From Ruminococcaceae bacterium UBA3751 (GTDB taxonomy: Bacteria; Bacillota; Clostridia; Oscillospirales; Acutalibacteraceae): a stretch of 7,708 nt of DNA. A program made the translations under genes and the position numbers. Shown here one piece after another: positions 1 through 6,773 of the stretch (position 1 is the stretch's first letter; each line of letters begins with the position of its first letter). The notes under the pieces were generated by a model that worked only from the letters and a program-made list of their open reading frames with translations, ran no database searches and was not told where the DNA came from. The stretch covers positions 1 through 7,708 of the forward strand of contig DFGL01000062.1 in NCBI GenBank assembly GCA_002371215.1. Reading direction: 5' to 3'.

Positions 1-1
1 A

Positions 2-1387
2 TGGGGTAAGTGCAGACCTTATCTTATTTTCTTCCCGGTTATTATCGGCGCTATGACAATACTCTGCTTTGTTAACGGTATTTATACAAATCCGGGCGCA
101 AGCAAGGCTCTTATTGTTGCATGGGCTGCCGCTTCGTATATTATCTGGGGTATGCTCTTTACGGTTTGTGATATTCCGCTCTGGGGTATTACTTCTTTAA
201 TGACCGAGGACCAGGATGACCGCGCAAAGATTATCGGTCTTGCACGTATGGCGGCAGGTATCGGCGGTATCGGTACCGTTATCGCGTTTATTCCTGACTT
301 CCTTAAAGGAATGTTTGAGGGTAAATATAACGCTATGGTAGGAACTGTTGAGGGCTACACTCAGCAGATGGCTAATAACGATACGAAGAAGGCGGCTTGG
401 ATTGCAACGGTTGTTGCTATTACAATAGTTGCAACAATCTGCTTTGAGGTTGCAGGTCTTGTAACCCGTGAGCGCGTTCCCGGCGACGCTGAGGATAAGA
501 GAGGCATTATTGAAAACTTCAAGATTATGTTCGGTTGCCATCCCTTCCGTCAGATACTTATTTCCGGTATCCTCAGAAGCCCTCTCCAGCTGCTTATGAT
601 TCTCGCTATGCCGCTTATGCTTTACTACTATACCGATAATGCTTTTGATAACATCGGTAAACTTGACGGCGGCGCAAGAATAATAAAGATAGCGCTTATC
701 GGAATTGCCGTGTTCGTTCCGCAGTTTGCTGCAATGGCTATTACTCCGAACCTTGTTAAGAAGTTTGAGAATAAGGCTATTTATAATTTCTATACTATTG
801 TCGGCGCCGTTCCGTACGCTCTTATCTTTGTAGCTTACCTTGTATTCAAGGGCAATATGCTTGAATGGGTACCGGTAGTTATTACTGCAGTATGTATCGG
901 TCTTGCTGCTGCTTCAATGGGCGGTATTAACGTAATGCAGTCAATTATGATTGCCGACTGCGTTGACTATGAGGAATACCATAAGGGCTACCGTCCCGAC
1001 GGTGTATTCTTCTCAGGTCAGTCCTTCCTTACCAAGCTCTCAGGCGGTATTGCTGCTCTTATTCAGGGTATCGTTTATACAGTTGTTAAGTTCTCGGGTG
1101 AAAACCTTGATAACATTAACTACCGTCTTACTCAGGGTGAACATTTCTTCAATATGGACCCCGTAGTTCAGGGAACAAGTATGGGTAAATACGCTATGGC
1201 TATGTTCTTCCTTATTTCAATCCCTGTTGCTGCAGGTATGCTTCTTTCAGCGCTTCCGATGAAAACTTACGGTATGACAGACGCAGAGCATAAGAAAATG
1301 CTTGACGCTCTTATCGCTAAGCGTGCAGGCGACCCAACGGTTGATACAGCGGCTGAGGTTGAAGCTCATATCGAGGGTAACGATTGA
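2..1387 (+). CDS. GPH-family MFS sugar:cation symporter (5' truncated)
   Basis: This is an inner-membrane secondary transporter that probably imports a glycoside, pentoside or hexuronide with H+ or Na+; the substrate cannot be told. The frame is open from base 2, so the ATG at 53 is internal. The first visible residues WGKCRPYL match the conserved GPH loop between membrane segments 2 and 3 (family form WGKxRPY), so the start and about two membrane segments lie upstream of the window. About eight or nine hydrophobic segments follow. A second family hallmark, DCVDYEEYHKGYRPDG, lies near 956-1003 and precedes the FSGQSFLTKLSGG helix. The loop near 325-395 (GKYNAMVGTVEGYTQQ and beyond) looks longer than usual for the family. 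The 461 visible residues plus the missing N-terminus would give a protein somewhat longer than the usual 450-500. The TGA stop at 1385-1387 is suspicious because the frame continues to a TAA at 1451-1453 beside the terminator. Confidence 0.9.
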   Translation, partial: WGKCRPYLIFFPVIIGAMTILCFVNGIYTNPGASKALIVAWAAASYIIWGMLFTVCDIPLWGITSLMTEDQDDRAKIIGLARMAAGIGGIGTVIAFIPDFLKGMFEGKYNAMVGTVEGYTQQMANNDTKKAAWIATVVAITIVATICFEVAGLVTRERVPGDAEDKRGIIENFKIMFGCHPFRQILISGILRSPLQLLMILAMPLMLYYYTDNAFDNIGKLDGGARIIKIALIGIAVFVPQFAAMAITPNLVKKFENKAIYNFYTIVGAVPYALIFVAYLVFKGNMLEWVPVVITAVCIGLAAASMGGINVMQSIMIADCVDYEEYHKGYRPDGVFFSGQSFLTKLSGGIAALIQGIVYTVVKFSGENLDNINYRLTQGEHFFNMDPVVQGTSMGKYAMAMFFLISIPVAAGMLLSALPMKTYGMTDAEHKKMLDALIAKRAGDPTVDTAAEVEAHIEGND

Positions 1388-1453
1388 AACGAAGTCGCCC
1401 GTGTTCTTGAGGAGAATATGGACGATATCGTTAAACAAATCAATGAATTATAA
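1388..1453 (+). other. In-frame open extension after the symporter TGA
   Basis: Directly after the TGA at 1385-1387 the same frame stays open for 21 sense codons and ends at TAA 1451-1453. The conceptual peptide starts NEVARVLEENMDDIV and is acidic and helix-like, with codons (GAG, GAC, GTT, CTT, ATC) like those of the gene body. The terminator hairpin begins four bases after this TAA but 70 bases after the TGA. The other three hairpins in the window start 3 to 8 bases after their stop codons, and the other complete genes all stop at TAA. This suggests the gene formerly ended, or in related strains still ends, at 1453. Causes could be a TGG-to-TGA mutation, a sequencing error or low-level readthrough. 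The sequence alone cannot decide between them. Confidence 0.5.
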
Positions 1454-1457
1454 AAAT

Positions 1458-1486
1458 AAAAGGTTGACTCTAACAGTCAACCTTTT
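1458..1486. terminator. Bidirectional intrinsic terminator between convergent genes
   Basis: A perfect 12-bp stem (AAAAGGTTGACT paired with AGTCAACCTTTT) encloses the 5-base loop CTAAC. On the plus strand it is followed by TTTT-G-TTTT, and on the minus strand the A-rich bases at 1451-1461 read as a T-tract. It therefore should stop transcription from both the symporter on the plus strand and the DUF218 gene on the minus strand, whose stop codon lies three bases beyond the stem. Confidence 0.9.
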
Positions 1487-1489
1487 GTT

Positions 1490-2275
1490 TTATCTTACAC
1501 CCTTTAACCACTGTACCCAGACGCCGAAAACCTCTCTCGTAAAGAACGTCGGCTTTGCAAGAACGGTTGAAGCCGCGGGAACGGAGTAAGCCGTAAGCCC
1601 GTTTTTCCTGCATATCAGCGAAGCCCTGTACTGATGATATTCGCTCGTTGAAACCGCTACTTCTGTTGAAAGCCCGTTTTTGTCAATAATCTCTTTTGCG
1701 TTTTTTATGTTAGCGTCCGTATTTGTAGATTTATCCTCAATAAAAATTCTGTTTTTGTCAATGCCTGCCTCGGTCATCAGATTGTATATGCACTGACCTT
1801 CGCTTAAATCCTCGTCTGAGCCCTGACCGCCCGTTGCTATCGCTACCGCGTCAGGATGTTCGTTGAGGTACTTTACAGCTTCGTTACACCTTCCTGTCAG
1901 CGTCATACTCGGAACGCTTCCTCTTATCTGACAGCCGAGAACGATGATTACGTTCTGATTATCTGAGGTATAATGTGAATGGGAAACAATCTGCCCGAGC
2001 GTTATGAAAAATAGCGAAGTAAACATAACTATGAATACGCATAGCGCAGATAAAACAACTTTTCCTCCGTTGCTTTGCCATATATTCTTAATTATTTCCA
2101 TAAAGCTCTTCCAAAAAATACCGATTAATACCATTACCGTTCCTACTCCGAGCCCGAATACGTTGCCCGCGTTGAGCACTCTCAGTGAAACAAACGGCGC
2201 TATATAATACCTTATCAGTATAAGACCTGCTATAATTAAGACAATTCTTAATATCAAAACGCTCACCTTTTTCAT
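1490..2275 (-). CDS. Membrane-anchored DUF218 (YdcF/SanA/ElyC-like) protein
   Basis: The 261-residue protein has three hydrophobic segments at about residues 4-26, 39-56 and 72-97, followed by a soluble DUF218 domain at about 107-255, probably outside the membrane. Family-like motifs are VIIVLGCQIRG (109-119), ATGGQGSDEDLSEG (147-160), EDKSTNTDANIKNA (180-193) and STSEYHQYRA (209-218). They form the Rossmann-like core with conserved acidic, Asn and His residues. Family members SanA and ElyC in E. coli act in envelope barrier function and peptidoglycan/lipid-carrier metabolism; the biochemical reaction is unsettled. The gene is a single unit on the minus strand, divergent from the ABC operon. 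The chosen ATG has only a distant Shine-Dalgarno (AAGGAAAG, more than 10 bases away). A TTG at codon 7 (2255-2257) has AAAAAGGTG six bases upstream and is an alternative start that would trim only six residues. Confidence 0.85.
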   Translation of the reverse strand: MKKVSVLILRIVLIIAGLILIRYYIAPFVSLRVLNAGNVFGLGVGTVMVLIGIFWKSFMEIIKNIWQSNGGKVVLSALCVFIVMFTSLFFITLGQIVSHSHYTSDNQNVIIVLGCQIRGSVPSMTLTGRCNEAVKYLNEHPDAVAIATGGQGSDEDLSEGQCIYNLMTEAGIDKNRIFIEDKSTNTDANIKNAKEIIDKNGLSTEVAVSTSEYHQYRASLICRKNGLTAYSVPAASTVLAKPTFFTREVFGVWVQWLKGVR

Positions 2276-2305
2276 AACTGTATCTCTTTCCTTTTTAGTA
2301 TTTTT

Positions 2306-2334
2306 ACCCTAACACAGAAAAAACTTAAAGTCAA
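2306..2334 (-). promoter_or_regulatory. Putative sigma-A promoter of the DUF218 gene
   Basis: Read on the minus strand, TTGACT (2329-2334) is followed after 17 bases by TAGGGT (2306-2311), which is preceded by TGT and so resembles an extended -10 element. The -35 box has 5 of 6 consensus bases. The -10 box is poor (3 of 6), so expression may be modest. The start codon lies about 30 bases further on, a normal leader length. Confidence 0.45.
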
Positions 2335-2355
2335 TATGCGGAACGACTGATTATA

Positions 2356-2391
2356 TTTACAAATTTTTTTATTTGTGATAAAATGTATAAT
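2356..2391 (+). promoter_or_regulatory. Putative promoter of the ABC exporter operon
   Basis: TTTACA (2356-2361) is followed by 17 bases and TAAAAT (2379-2384), the latter preceded by TGA as in an extended -10. A second possible -10, TATAAT, lies just downstream at 2386-2391 but has no -35 at a proper distance. Transcription would start around 2391-2398, leaving a very short leader before the AAGGAGGTG ribosome binding site at 2401-2409. The spacer carries an inverted repeat, listed separately. Confidence 0.6.
2359..2376. repeat. Inverted repeat ACAAAT-N6-ATTTGT in promoter spacer
   Basis: Two exact 6-base arms (2359-2364 and 2371-2376) flank six T residues. The dyad overlaps the end of the -35 box and most of the spacer of the ABC operon promoter, which is where a repressor would be expected to bind. 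In AT-rich spacers such short dyads also arise by chance, so an operator role is only inferred. No regulator gene is visible next to it. Confidence 0.35.
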
Positions 2392-2413
2392 AGTTTAAAA
2401 AAGGAGGTGTCAT

Positions 2414-4243
2414 ATGCCGCGTCGTTGGGTTCCCGTTCACGAGGATATTAAAGTCCCCGTGTTCAAAAATGTTGTATATGCAGTAAAAATTATTCACAAG
2501 GCGGATAAACTTATGATACCTTCAGTTGTTATTTCAAGGGTATCGGGCGAGATTTTTTCGCATTTTATCCGCGGTATCCTGTTTTTGAAGATGCTCCTCG
2601 GAATTATTGAAAACGAGGGCAGCTTTGAATACTATTTAAAAATTCTGTTTTTGTTTATCGCTTCTGCTCTGATTAACGAGGTAATAATTATAGCCTCCGA
2701 TTATGTTCAGAACGTTTCCCTTAAGCGCGTTATTAAGGGACTGAATAATCTGATATTTAAAAAGGCGGGCGAGGTTGATATATCCTGTTATGAGGATCCT
2801 GATTTTTACGATTCGTACCAAAGGGCGACTCAGATTATAACCGGAAGCATATTTATGGCGTTTGTTATGGATTTTTCAACGCTTATAGGCGACGTTATTG
2901 CCTTGTCTATGGTTATAGGCGTTGTTACCTCGATTGACCCATCGTATCTTATATTCCTTGCTCCGATAGTTATTGTTTTTGCAGTTGAAATACTAAAAAG
3001 TAAGCTTCTGTATAAACGCGATTTGAGTATGACTAAAAATCAGCGTATTAAGCAGTATACTCAGCGTACCGTATTCTTAAAGGACTTTTCAAAAGATATG
3101 CGTACCTCCGGAATTTTCTCGGTAATAATTAAGCGTTTTAATAAGGCTGTTGAGGATAATATTTATATTATTAAAAACTACGGAGTTAAGCTCTTTTTGT
3201 ACAGCCTTGCCGCTTCGGTTTTCGGCGAGTTTATTCCGATTGTTGGTACTTATTCCTTAGCCTCATATAAGTTTATTAACGACAGCGGGCTTGCCATTTC
3301 GGGCTTTTCCGTCGTTCTTTCTTCAATTAATACCGTGCGTCAGACTACAACGGGCATTGCAGACAGTCTTGCAGAGCTTACAAATATGGCGCTTTATTTT
3401 CAGAATCTGCGGGATTTCTTTGATTATGAAAGCAAGGTCGTTGCGGGCGAAAAGGAAGCGGGCGAATTTGAAAGCCTTGAATTTAAAAACGTTTCTTTTA
3501 AATATCCCCACGCTAAGCAGAATTCAATTAACGGTATCAGCTTTAAAATCAGTAAGGGTGAAACCGTTGCTCTTGTCGGAGTTAACGGAGCGGGTAAAAC
3601 AACTCTTGTAAAGCTTATGCTCCGCTTTTACGACGTAACCGAGGGAGAAATTCTTTATAACGGAATCAATATCAAAGAGTATAATTCCGACAGCCTGCGC
3701 AGGCGCTTTGCAACCGTTTTTCAGGATTATAAAACCTTTGCGCTTTCCGTTAACGAAAACGTGCTTTGCAGAGAGGTTACTGACGAGGACGGGGAAACTG
3801 CCGAAATCGCTTTGAAGAGCAGCGGCGCCTGGGATAAGATTAAAACCTTTCCCGATAAAGGCGATACTCTTCTCACTAAGGAATTTGATGAGAACGGCGC
3901 AGGGCTTTCCGGCGGTGAGCAACAGAAAATAGCCGTTGCGAGAATGTTTGCAAAGAATTTTGATATTGCAATTCTTGACGAGCCGTCGTCAGCGCTTGAC
4001 CCTATTGCAGAATATAATATGTACGAAAATCTTATAAAGGGAACGCGCGATAAAACCGTTATTTATATCTCTCACAGGCTTTCTTCCGCTGTTTTAAGCG
4101 ACAGAATTATCGTTATAGGCGGCGGCAGGCTGCTTGAAAGCGGAACACATTCGCAGCTTATGGAAAATAACGGTAATTACGCCGAAATGTTTACCCTTCA
4201 GGCTTCAAGGTACAGAGAGGAGGCGGCGGATAATGCAGAGTAA
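2414..4243 (+). CDS. ABC exporter half-transporter A (membrane domain fused to ATPase)
   Basis: This 609-residue type IV ABC half-exporter has an N-terminal transmembrane domain (about 30-315, with hydrophobic stretches near 33-64, 74-95, 143-192 and 258-303) and a C-terminal ATPase (about 353-609). All nucleotide-binding motifs are intact: Walker A GVNGAGKTT (389-397, Lys395), Q-loop Gln437, signature LSGGEQQ (498-504), Walker B with ILDE (Asp522, catalytic Glu523), D-loop SALD and H-loop His554. Cytoplasmic-loop motifs CYEDPDFYDSY (125-135) and KDFSKDMR (223-230) recall the multidrug/peptide-exporter group (COG1132, MdlB-like). The start is fixed by AAGGAGG six bases upstream of the ATG. 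The gene overlaps the next ABC gene by 11 bases, and the two products share motifs along their length, so a heterodimeric exporter is likely. The cargo is unknown: no precursor-peptide or modifying-enzyme gene lies beside it. Confidence 0.92.
   Translation: MPRRWVPVHEDIKVPVFKNVVYAVKIIHKADKLMIPSVVISRVSGEIFSHFIRGILFLKMLLGIIENEGSFEYYLKILFLFIASALINEVIIIASDYVQNVSLKRVIKGLNNLIFKKAGEVDISCYEDPDFYDSYQRATQIITGSIFMAFVMDFSTLIGDVIALSMVIGVVTSIDPSYLIFLAPIVIVFAVEILKSKLLYKRDLSMTKNQRIKQYTQRTVFLKDFSKDMRTSGIFSVIIKRFNKAVEDNIYIIKNYGVKLFLYSLAASVFGEFIPIVGTYSLASYKFINDSGLAISGFSVVLSSINTVRQTTTGIADSLAELTNMALYFQNLRDFFDYESKVVAGEKEAGEFESLEFKNVSFKYPHAKQNSINGISFKISKGETVALVGVNGAGKTTLVKLMLRFYDVTEGEILYNGINIKEYNSDSLRRRFATVFQDYKTFALSVNENVLCREVTDEDGETAEIALKSSGAWDKIKTFPDKGDTLLTKEFDENGAGLSGGEQQKIAVARMFAKNFDIAILDEPSSALDPIAEYNMYENLIKGTRDKTVIYISHRLSSAVLSDRIIVIGGGRLLESGTHSQLMENNGNYAEMFTLQASRYREEAADNAE
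4216..4223 (+). promoter_or_regulatory. Ribosome binding site that sets the start of exporter B
   Basis: AGAGGAGG lies nine bases before the ATG at 4233, inside the last codons of exporter gene A. It argues against the in-frame ATG at 4134, which would add 33 unlikely residues (Arg-rich and not hydrophobic) and lacks a comparable site. The ATG sits 11 bases inside the upstream gene, an arrangement typical of translational coupling and balanced synthesis of two subunits. Confidence 0.85.
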
Positions 4244-6041
4244 ATCAACCCACGATTTCAGAAGCGATAAAATGCAGTATTCCATCTTCTCCAACGTTCT
4301 GTATTTTCTTAAACTGATATTTAAAATATCGCCGCTTTTCGTAATTCTTGAATGCTTCTGGGGCGTTATAATGCGCCTTCCTACAAGAATTATCTCCGTT
4401 CTCGGCGTTAAGTTTGTAATTGACGCTATAGCTGAGGGAGACGATACAAAGAAGATTATAACAGCGGTAATAGTTATCGGAGCAATAATGCTGTTAACTG
4501 AAATAGGCAACGCGCTTTACAGGGAGTTTTTCTTTGCAATAAACAGAGAAAAGGTAAGTAAGGGATTGTCTCAAATGCTTTATAAAAAAGCAAAGGAGCT
4601 TGATATTGAATCTTACGACGACCCCGATTTCTATAATAACTTTATCCTTGTAATAGAGGGCTCGGGTGAAAGGGTAATGTTCGTTCTCGGGCTTGTACAG
4701 AATTATATAGGCGAGGTTGTATCGCTTATAACAATTGCCTCAATAATTCTTGCTATTGACCCGATTTGCCTTCTGATTATAGTCGGAGTTGTAGTTATAT
4801 TTACTCCCGTAAGCAAGAAAATCGGTAATCTTCAGGCAGAGCGCCAGATTGAAAATAATAAGCTTCATCGGCGTGCCGATTATTTTGCGAGAGTATTCTA
4901 TCTTCAGGACTATGCAAAAGAGGTAAGAATGAACGACGTTCAGCCGCTTTTGTTCAGCAGGTATAACGACGCCGCAGATGACGTCATCGGCAATCAGGTC
5001 AAGTATATGAAAAAGATTAACTTTGTATACTTTTTCCAGGAAACGGGCGTTCAGATTATCGGCTTTATGCTCCTTCTTCCGCTGTATCTCGGCTACAGCG
5101 TTCTTAAAACGCATACGCTTTCAGCGGGTGACTTTGTTGCAACCTTTAACGGTGCGCTTTCAATAGCTTCATCGTTTTCTTTCCTTACAGTCGGAGTCGT
5201 CCGTATGTTCTCCGAAACGGCAAAGCTTATTGAAAAATACCGCGATTATTTAAAGCGTGAGCCGAATATTAAGGACGGAGAAAAAGAAGCGTCGTCAACG
5301 GAACCTGAAACGATAGAGCTTAAAAACGTTAACTTTACCTATAAGGGTAATGAAGCTCCTACGCTTAAAAATATTAATATGACGCTTAAACCGCGGGAAA
5401 AAATAGCCCTCGTCGGATATAACGGTGCCGGTAAAACGACTCTTGCGAGTTTGCTTTTAAGGCTTTATGACGTTGACAGCGGCGAAATTCTTATCGGCGG
5501 GGAGGACGTAAGAAACGTTTCCCTGAAATCGCACAGAGAACGCTTTTCTGCAGTCTTTCAGGATTTTCAGGTTTTTGCTGCAACAGTTGGCGAAAACGTA
5601 GCGCTTGAAACAGAGGTAGACGCAAAACGCGCCGAAAATGCGCTTAAAAAGAGCGGTTTTTCAAAGGAGCTAAAGGACGGAATTGATACTCCGCTTCTCA
5701 GGGAGTTTGACGATGACGGCGTGCTTTTCTCAGGCGGCGAAAACCAGAAGGTTGCAATAGCCAGAGCTTTTTATAAAAAGTGCCCATTTGTTATTCTTGA
5801 CGAGCCTTCCGCTAACCTTGACCCCGTTGCGGAATACAATCTCAACCGTTCAATGATGCTTGCGGCTGATGACAGAACGGTAATCTTTATTTCCCACAGG
5901 CTGTCAACAACCGTTAATGCTGACAGGATTTACGTTATGGAAAAAGGTCAGATTATAGAGCAGGGAACGCATAAAGAATTAATGAAGCTCGGCGGAACGT
6001 ACGCCTATATGTTTAACCTTCAGGCTGAAAAGTATAAATAA
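4233..6041 (+). CDS. ABC exporter half-transporter B (membrane domain fused to ATPase)
   Basis: This is the 602-residue partner of exporter A with the same plan: a transmembrane domain at about 20-330 and an ATPase at about 358-602. Motifs are Walker A GYNGAGKTT (395-403, Lys401), Q-loop Gln443, signature FSGGENQ (499-505, with Phe in place of the usual Leu), Walker B ILDE (Asp523, Glu524), D-loop SANLD and H-loop His555. Both nucleotide sites of a heterodimer would keep a catalytic glutamate, so there is no degenerate site of the BmrCD/TM287-288 kind. Matching features with the partner include ESYDDPDFYNN (127-136), QDYAKEVR (225-232), LDPVAEYN after Walker B and a C-terminal MFNLQAEKYK tail (MFTLQASRYR in A). 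These point to an old tandem duplication followed by divergence. Export from the cytoplasm is inferred; the substrate is unknown. The gene is co-transcribed with A and followed five bases later by a strong hairpin. Confidence 0.92.
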   Translation: MQSKSTHDFRSDKMQYSIFSNVLYFLKLIFKISPLFVILECFWGVIMRLPTRIISVLGVKFVIDAIAEGDDTKKIITAVIVIGAIMLLTEIGNALYREFFFAINREKVSKGLSQMLYKKAKELDIESYDDPDFYNNFILVIEGSGERVMFVLGLVQNYIGEVVSLITIASIILAIDPICLLIIVGVVVIFTPVSKKIGNLQAERQIENNKLHRRADYFARVFYLQDYAKEVRMNDVQPLLFSRYNDAADDVIGNQVKYMKKINFVYFFQETGVQIIGFMLLLPLYLGYSVLKTHTLSAGDFVATFNGALSIASSFSFLTVGVVRMFSETAKLIEKYRDYLKREPNIKDGEKEASSTEPETIELKNVNFTYKGNEAPTLKNINMTLKPREKIALVGYNGAGKTTLASLLLRLYDVDSGEILIGGEDVRNVSLKSHRERFSAVFQDFQVFAATVGENVALETEVDAKRAENALKKSGFSKELKDGIDTPLLREFDDDGVLFSGGENQKVAIARAFYKKCPFVILDEPSANLDPVAEYNLNRSMMLAADDRTVIFISHRLSTTVNADRIYVMEKGQIIEQGTHKELMKLGGTYAYMFNLQAEKYK

Positions 6042-6046
6042 AATAA

Positions 6047-6073
6047 TTGCCGGCAGCACCCTGCTGTCGGCAA
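6047..6073 (+). terminator. Hairpin after the ABC operon (weak terminator or mRNA 3' end)
   Basis: A 12-bp GC-rich stem with one G-U wobble (6053 with 6067) and the 3-base loop CCC starts five bases after the TAA of exporter B. No T-run follows directly. The next bases are CATTCAT, and a run of five T appears only at 6092-6096. It may end transcription poorly, or protect the operon mRNA from 3' decay, with some readthrough into hpf. Confidence 0.6.
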
Positions 6074-6135
6074 CATTCATATTATATCATATTTTTATTC
6101 ATAAAACAATACTTTTATTATAACTAATTAAAGGG

Positions 6136-6141
6136 TATAAT
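6136..6141 (+). promoter_or_regulatory. Putative -10 box of the hpf promoter
   Basis: A perfect TATAAT lies 44 bases before the hpf ATG. The place of the -35 box (around 6113-6118) reads TTTTAT, a weak match, so the promoter may need an activator or may be driven by the AT-rich upstream DNA. Transcription would start around 6148, at the foot of the leader hairpin. Confidence 0.5.
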
Positions 6142-6146
6142 GAAGT

Positions 6147-6162
6147 TAGGAAGAAATTCCTA
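6147..6162 (+). promoter_or_regulatory. 5' leader hairpin of hpf with GAAA tetraloop
   Basis: TAGGAA and TTCCTA form a 6-bp stem closed by a GAAA (GNRA-type) loop. It sits at the predicted 5' end of the transcript, about 10 bases before the ribosome binding site. The 3' arm TTCCT could instead pair with AGGAG of the Shine-Dalgarno at 6171-6177, so two exclusive folds are possible. Function is inferred: either stability of the 5' end or control of translation. Confidence 0.4.
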
Positions 6163-6185
6163 TTTTATCCAAGGAGGTAATATTT

Positions 6186-6737
6186 ATGATTAACATTACT
6201 GCAAGAGGCTTTGAATTAAAACAGGGCGCTAAAGACGGAATTGAAAAGGAACTTAAAAGAATTGAAAAAATGCTTCCTGAAAATGCGGTTTTTGACGTAA
6301 CGCTCAAAAAGGAAAAGGAAGGTTATAAATGCGATATTACGGTAAAGCATTTCGGTTCATTCATCAGGGGTGAGGCGTTTGAGAATAAAATCGAGCCTGT
6401 AATTGACGCTGCGGTTGACGACCTTAAGCGCAAGCTGCGTAAACTTAAAACATATTTTGTAGATAAAAAGCGCAAGGGCGGTATTGATGAGCTTGCACAG
6501 GCTTTTGACGAGCTTGAAGCAGAAGATTTCTCAATGGATGATTTTGACGAGGTTTATTATTCCTCAGTTGATATCAAGAGAACTAAAACCATTACTCCGA
6601 ATATGATGACGGACGATGAGGCTGCCGTTCAGATGGAAATGCTCGGCCATTCCTTCTTCGTTTATCTCGGCGTAGACGGTGAAACAAAGATTATCTATAA
6701 GAGAAAGAGCGGCTACGGCGTTCTTATCTGTGAATAA
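6186..6737 (+). CDS. hpf: Long-form ribosome hibernation promoting factor
   Basis: The 183-residue protein has the two-domain plan of long HPF. The N-terminal HPF/RaiA domain (about 1-95) binds the 30S decoding region of idle ribosomes. After an acidic linker (about 97-122, rich in Asp and Glu) comes the C-terminal dimerisation domain (about 124-183), with the conserved run PNMMTDDEAAVQMEMLGHSF (138-157) followed by FVYLGVDGETKIIYKRKSGYG. In the family the two C-terminal domains of two HPF molecules join two 70S ribosomes into an inactive 100S dimer during starvation or stationary phase. The start is supported by AAGGAGG eight bases upstream of the ATG. The length is normal for Firmicutes. 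It is a single-gene unit with its own -10 box and terminator. Confidence 0.95.
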   Translation: MINITARGFELKQGAKDGIEKELKRIEKMLPENAVFDVTLKKEKEGYKCDITVKHFGSFIRGEAFENKIEPVIDAAVDDLKRKLRKLKTYFVDKKRKGGIDELAQAFDELEAEDFSMDDFDEVYYSSVDIKRTKTITPNMMTDDEAAVQMEMLGHSFFVYLGVDGETKIIYKRKSGYGVLICE

Positions 6738-6745
6738 AAATATAT

Positions 6746-6772
6746 GGCTTCGGAAATCCGAAGCCTTTTTTT
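6746..6772 (+). terminator. Intrinsic terminator of hpf
   Basis: The stem GGCTTCGG/CCGAAGCC (8 bp, loop AAAT) is followed directly by seven T residues. It starts eight bases after the hpf stop codon. The -35 box of the next gene begins one base after the T-run, so terminator and promoter abut. Confidence 0.93.
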
Positions 6773-6773
6773 A

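Noticed and set aside
197..541. Minus-strand frame within the symporter
   Set aside because: It is a shadow of the symporter coding frame, with low-complexity Cys/Asn content and no domain. The same holds for minus-strand frames at 2636-2821, 3323-3511, 3524-3922, 4205-4510, 4740-5114 and 7136-7318 and for plus-strand frames at 951-1166, 2004-2207 and 3291-3611.
1385..1387. TGA as selenocysteine or reassigned codon
   Set aside because: GPH transporters are not known selenoproteins and no convincing SECIS-like stem follows. The other genes use TGG for tryptophan and have no internal TGA, so code reassignment is not supported.
1302..1589. Plus-strand reading frame spanning the terminator
   Set aside because: It runs out of frame through the symporter end, through the terminator hairpin and into the antisense of the DUF218 gene. 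It has no recognisable domain or ribosome binding site.
4134..4232. Longer N-terminus for exporter B starting at ATG 4134
   Set aside because: It would overlap exporter A by 110 bases, encodes an Arg-rich stretch unlike exporter N-termini, and has no good ribosome binding site. The ATG at 4233 has AGAGGAGG at nine bases.
6133..6138. GGGTAT as a sigma-B type -10 box for hpf
   Set aside because: It matches the Bacillus sigma-B -10 core, but no GTTT-like -35 lies 12-15 bases upstream, and many clostridia lack sigma-B. The overlapping TATAAT is a simpler explanation.
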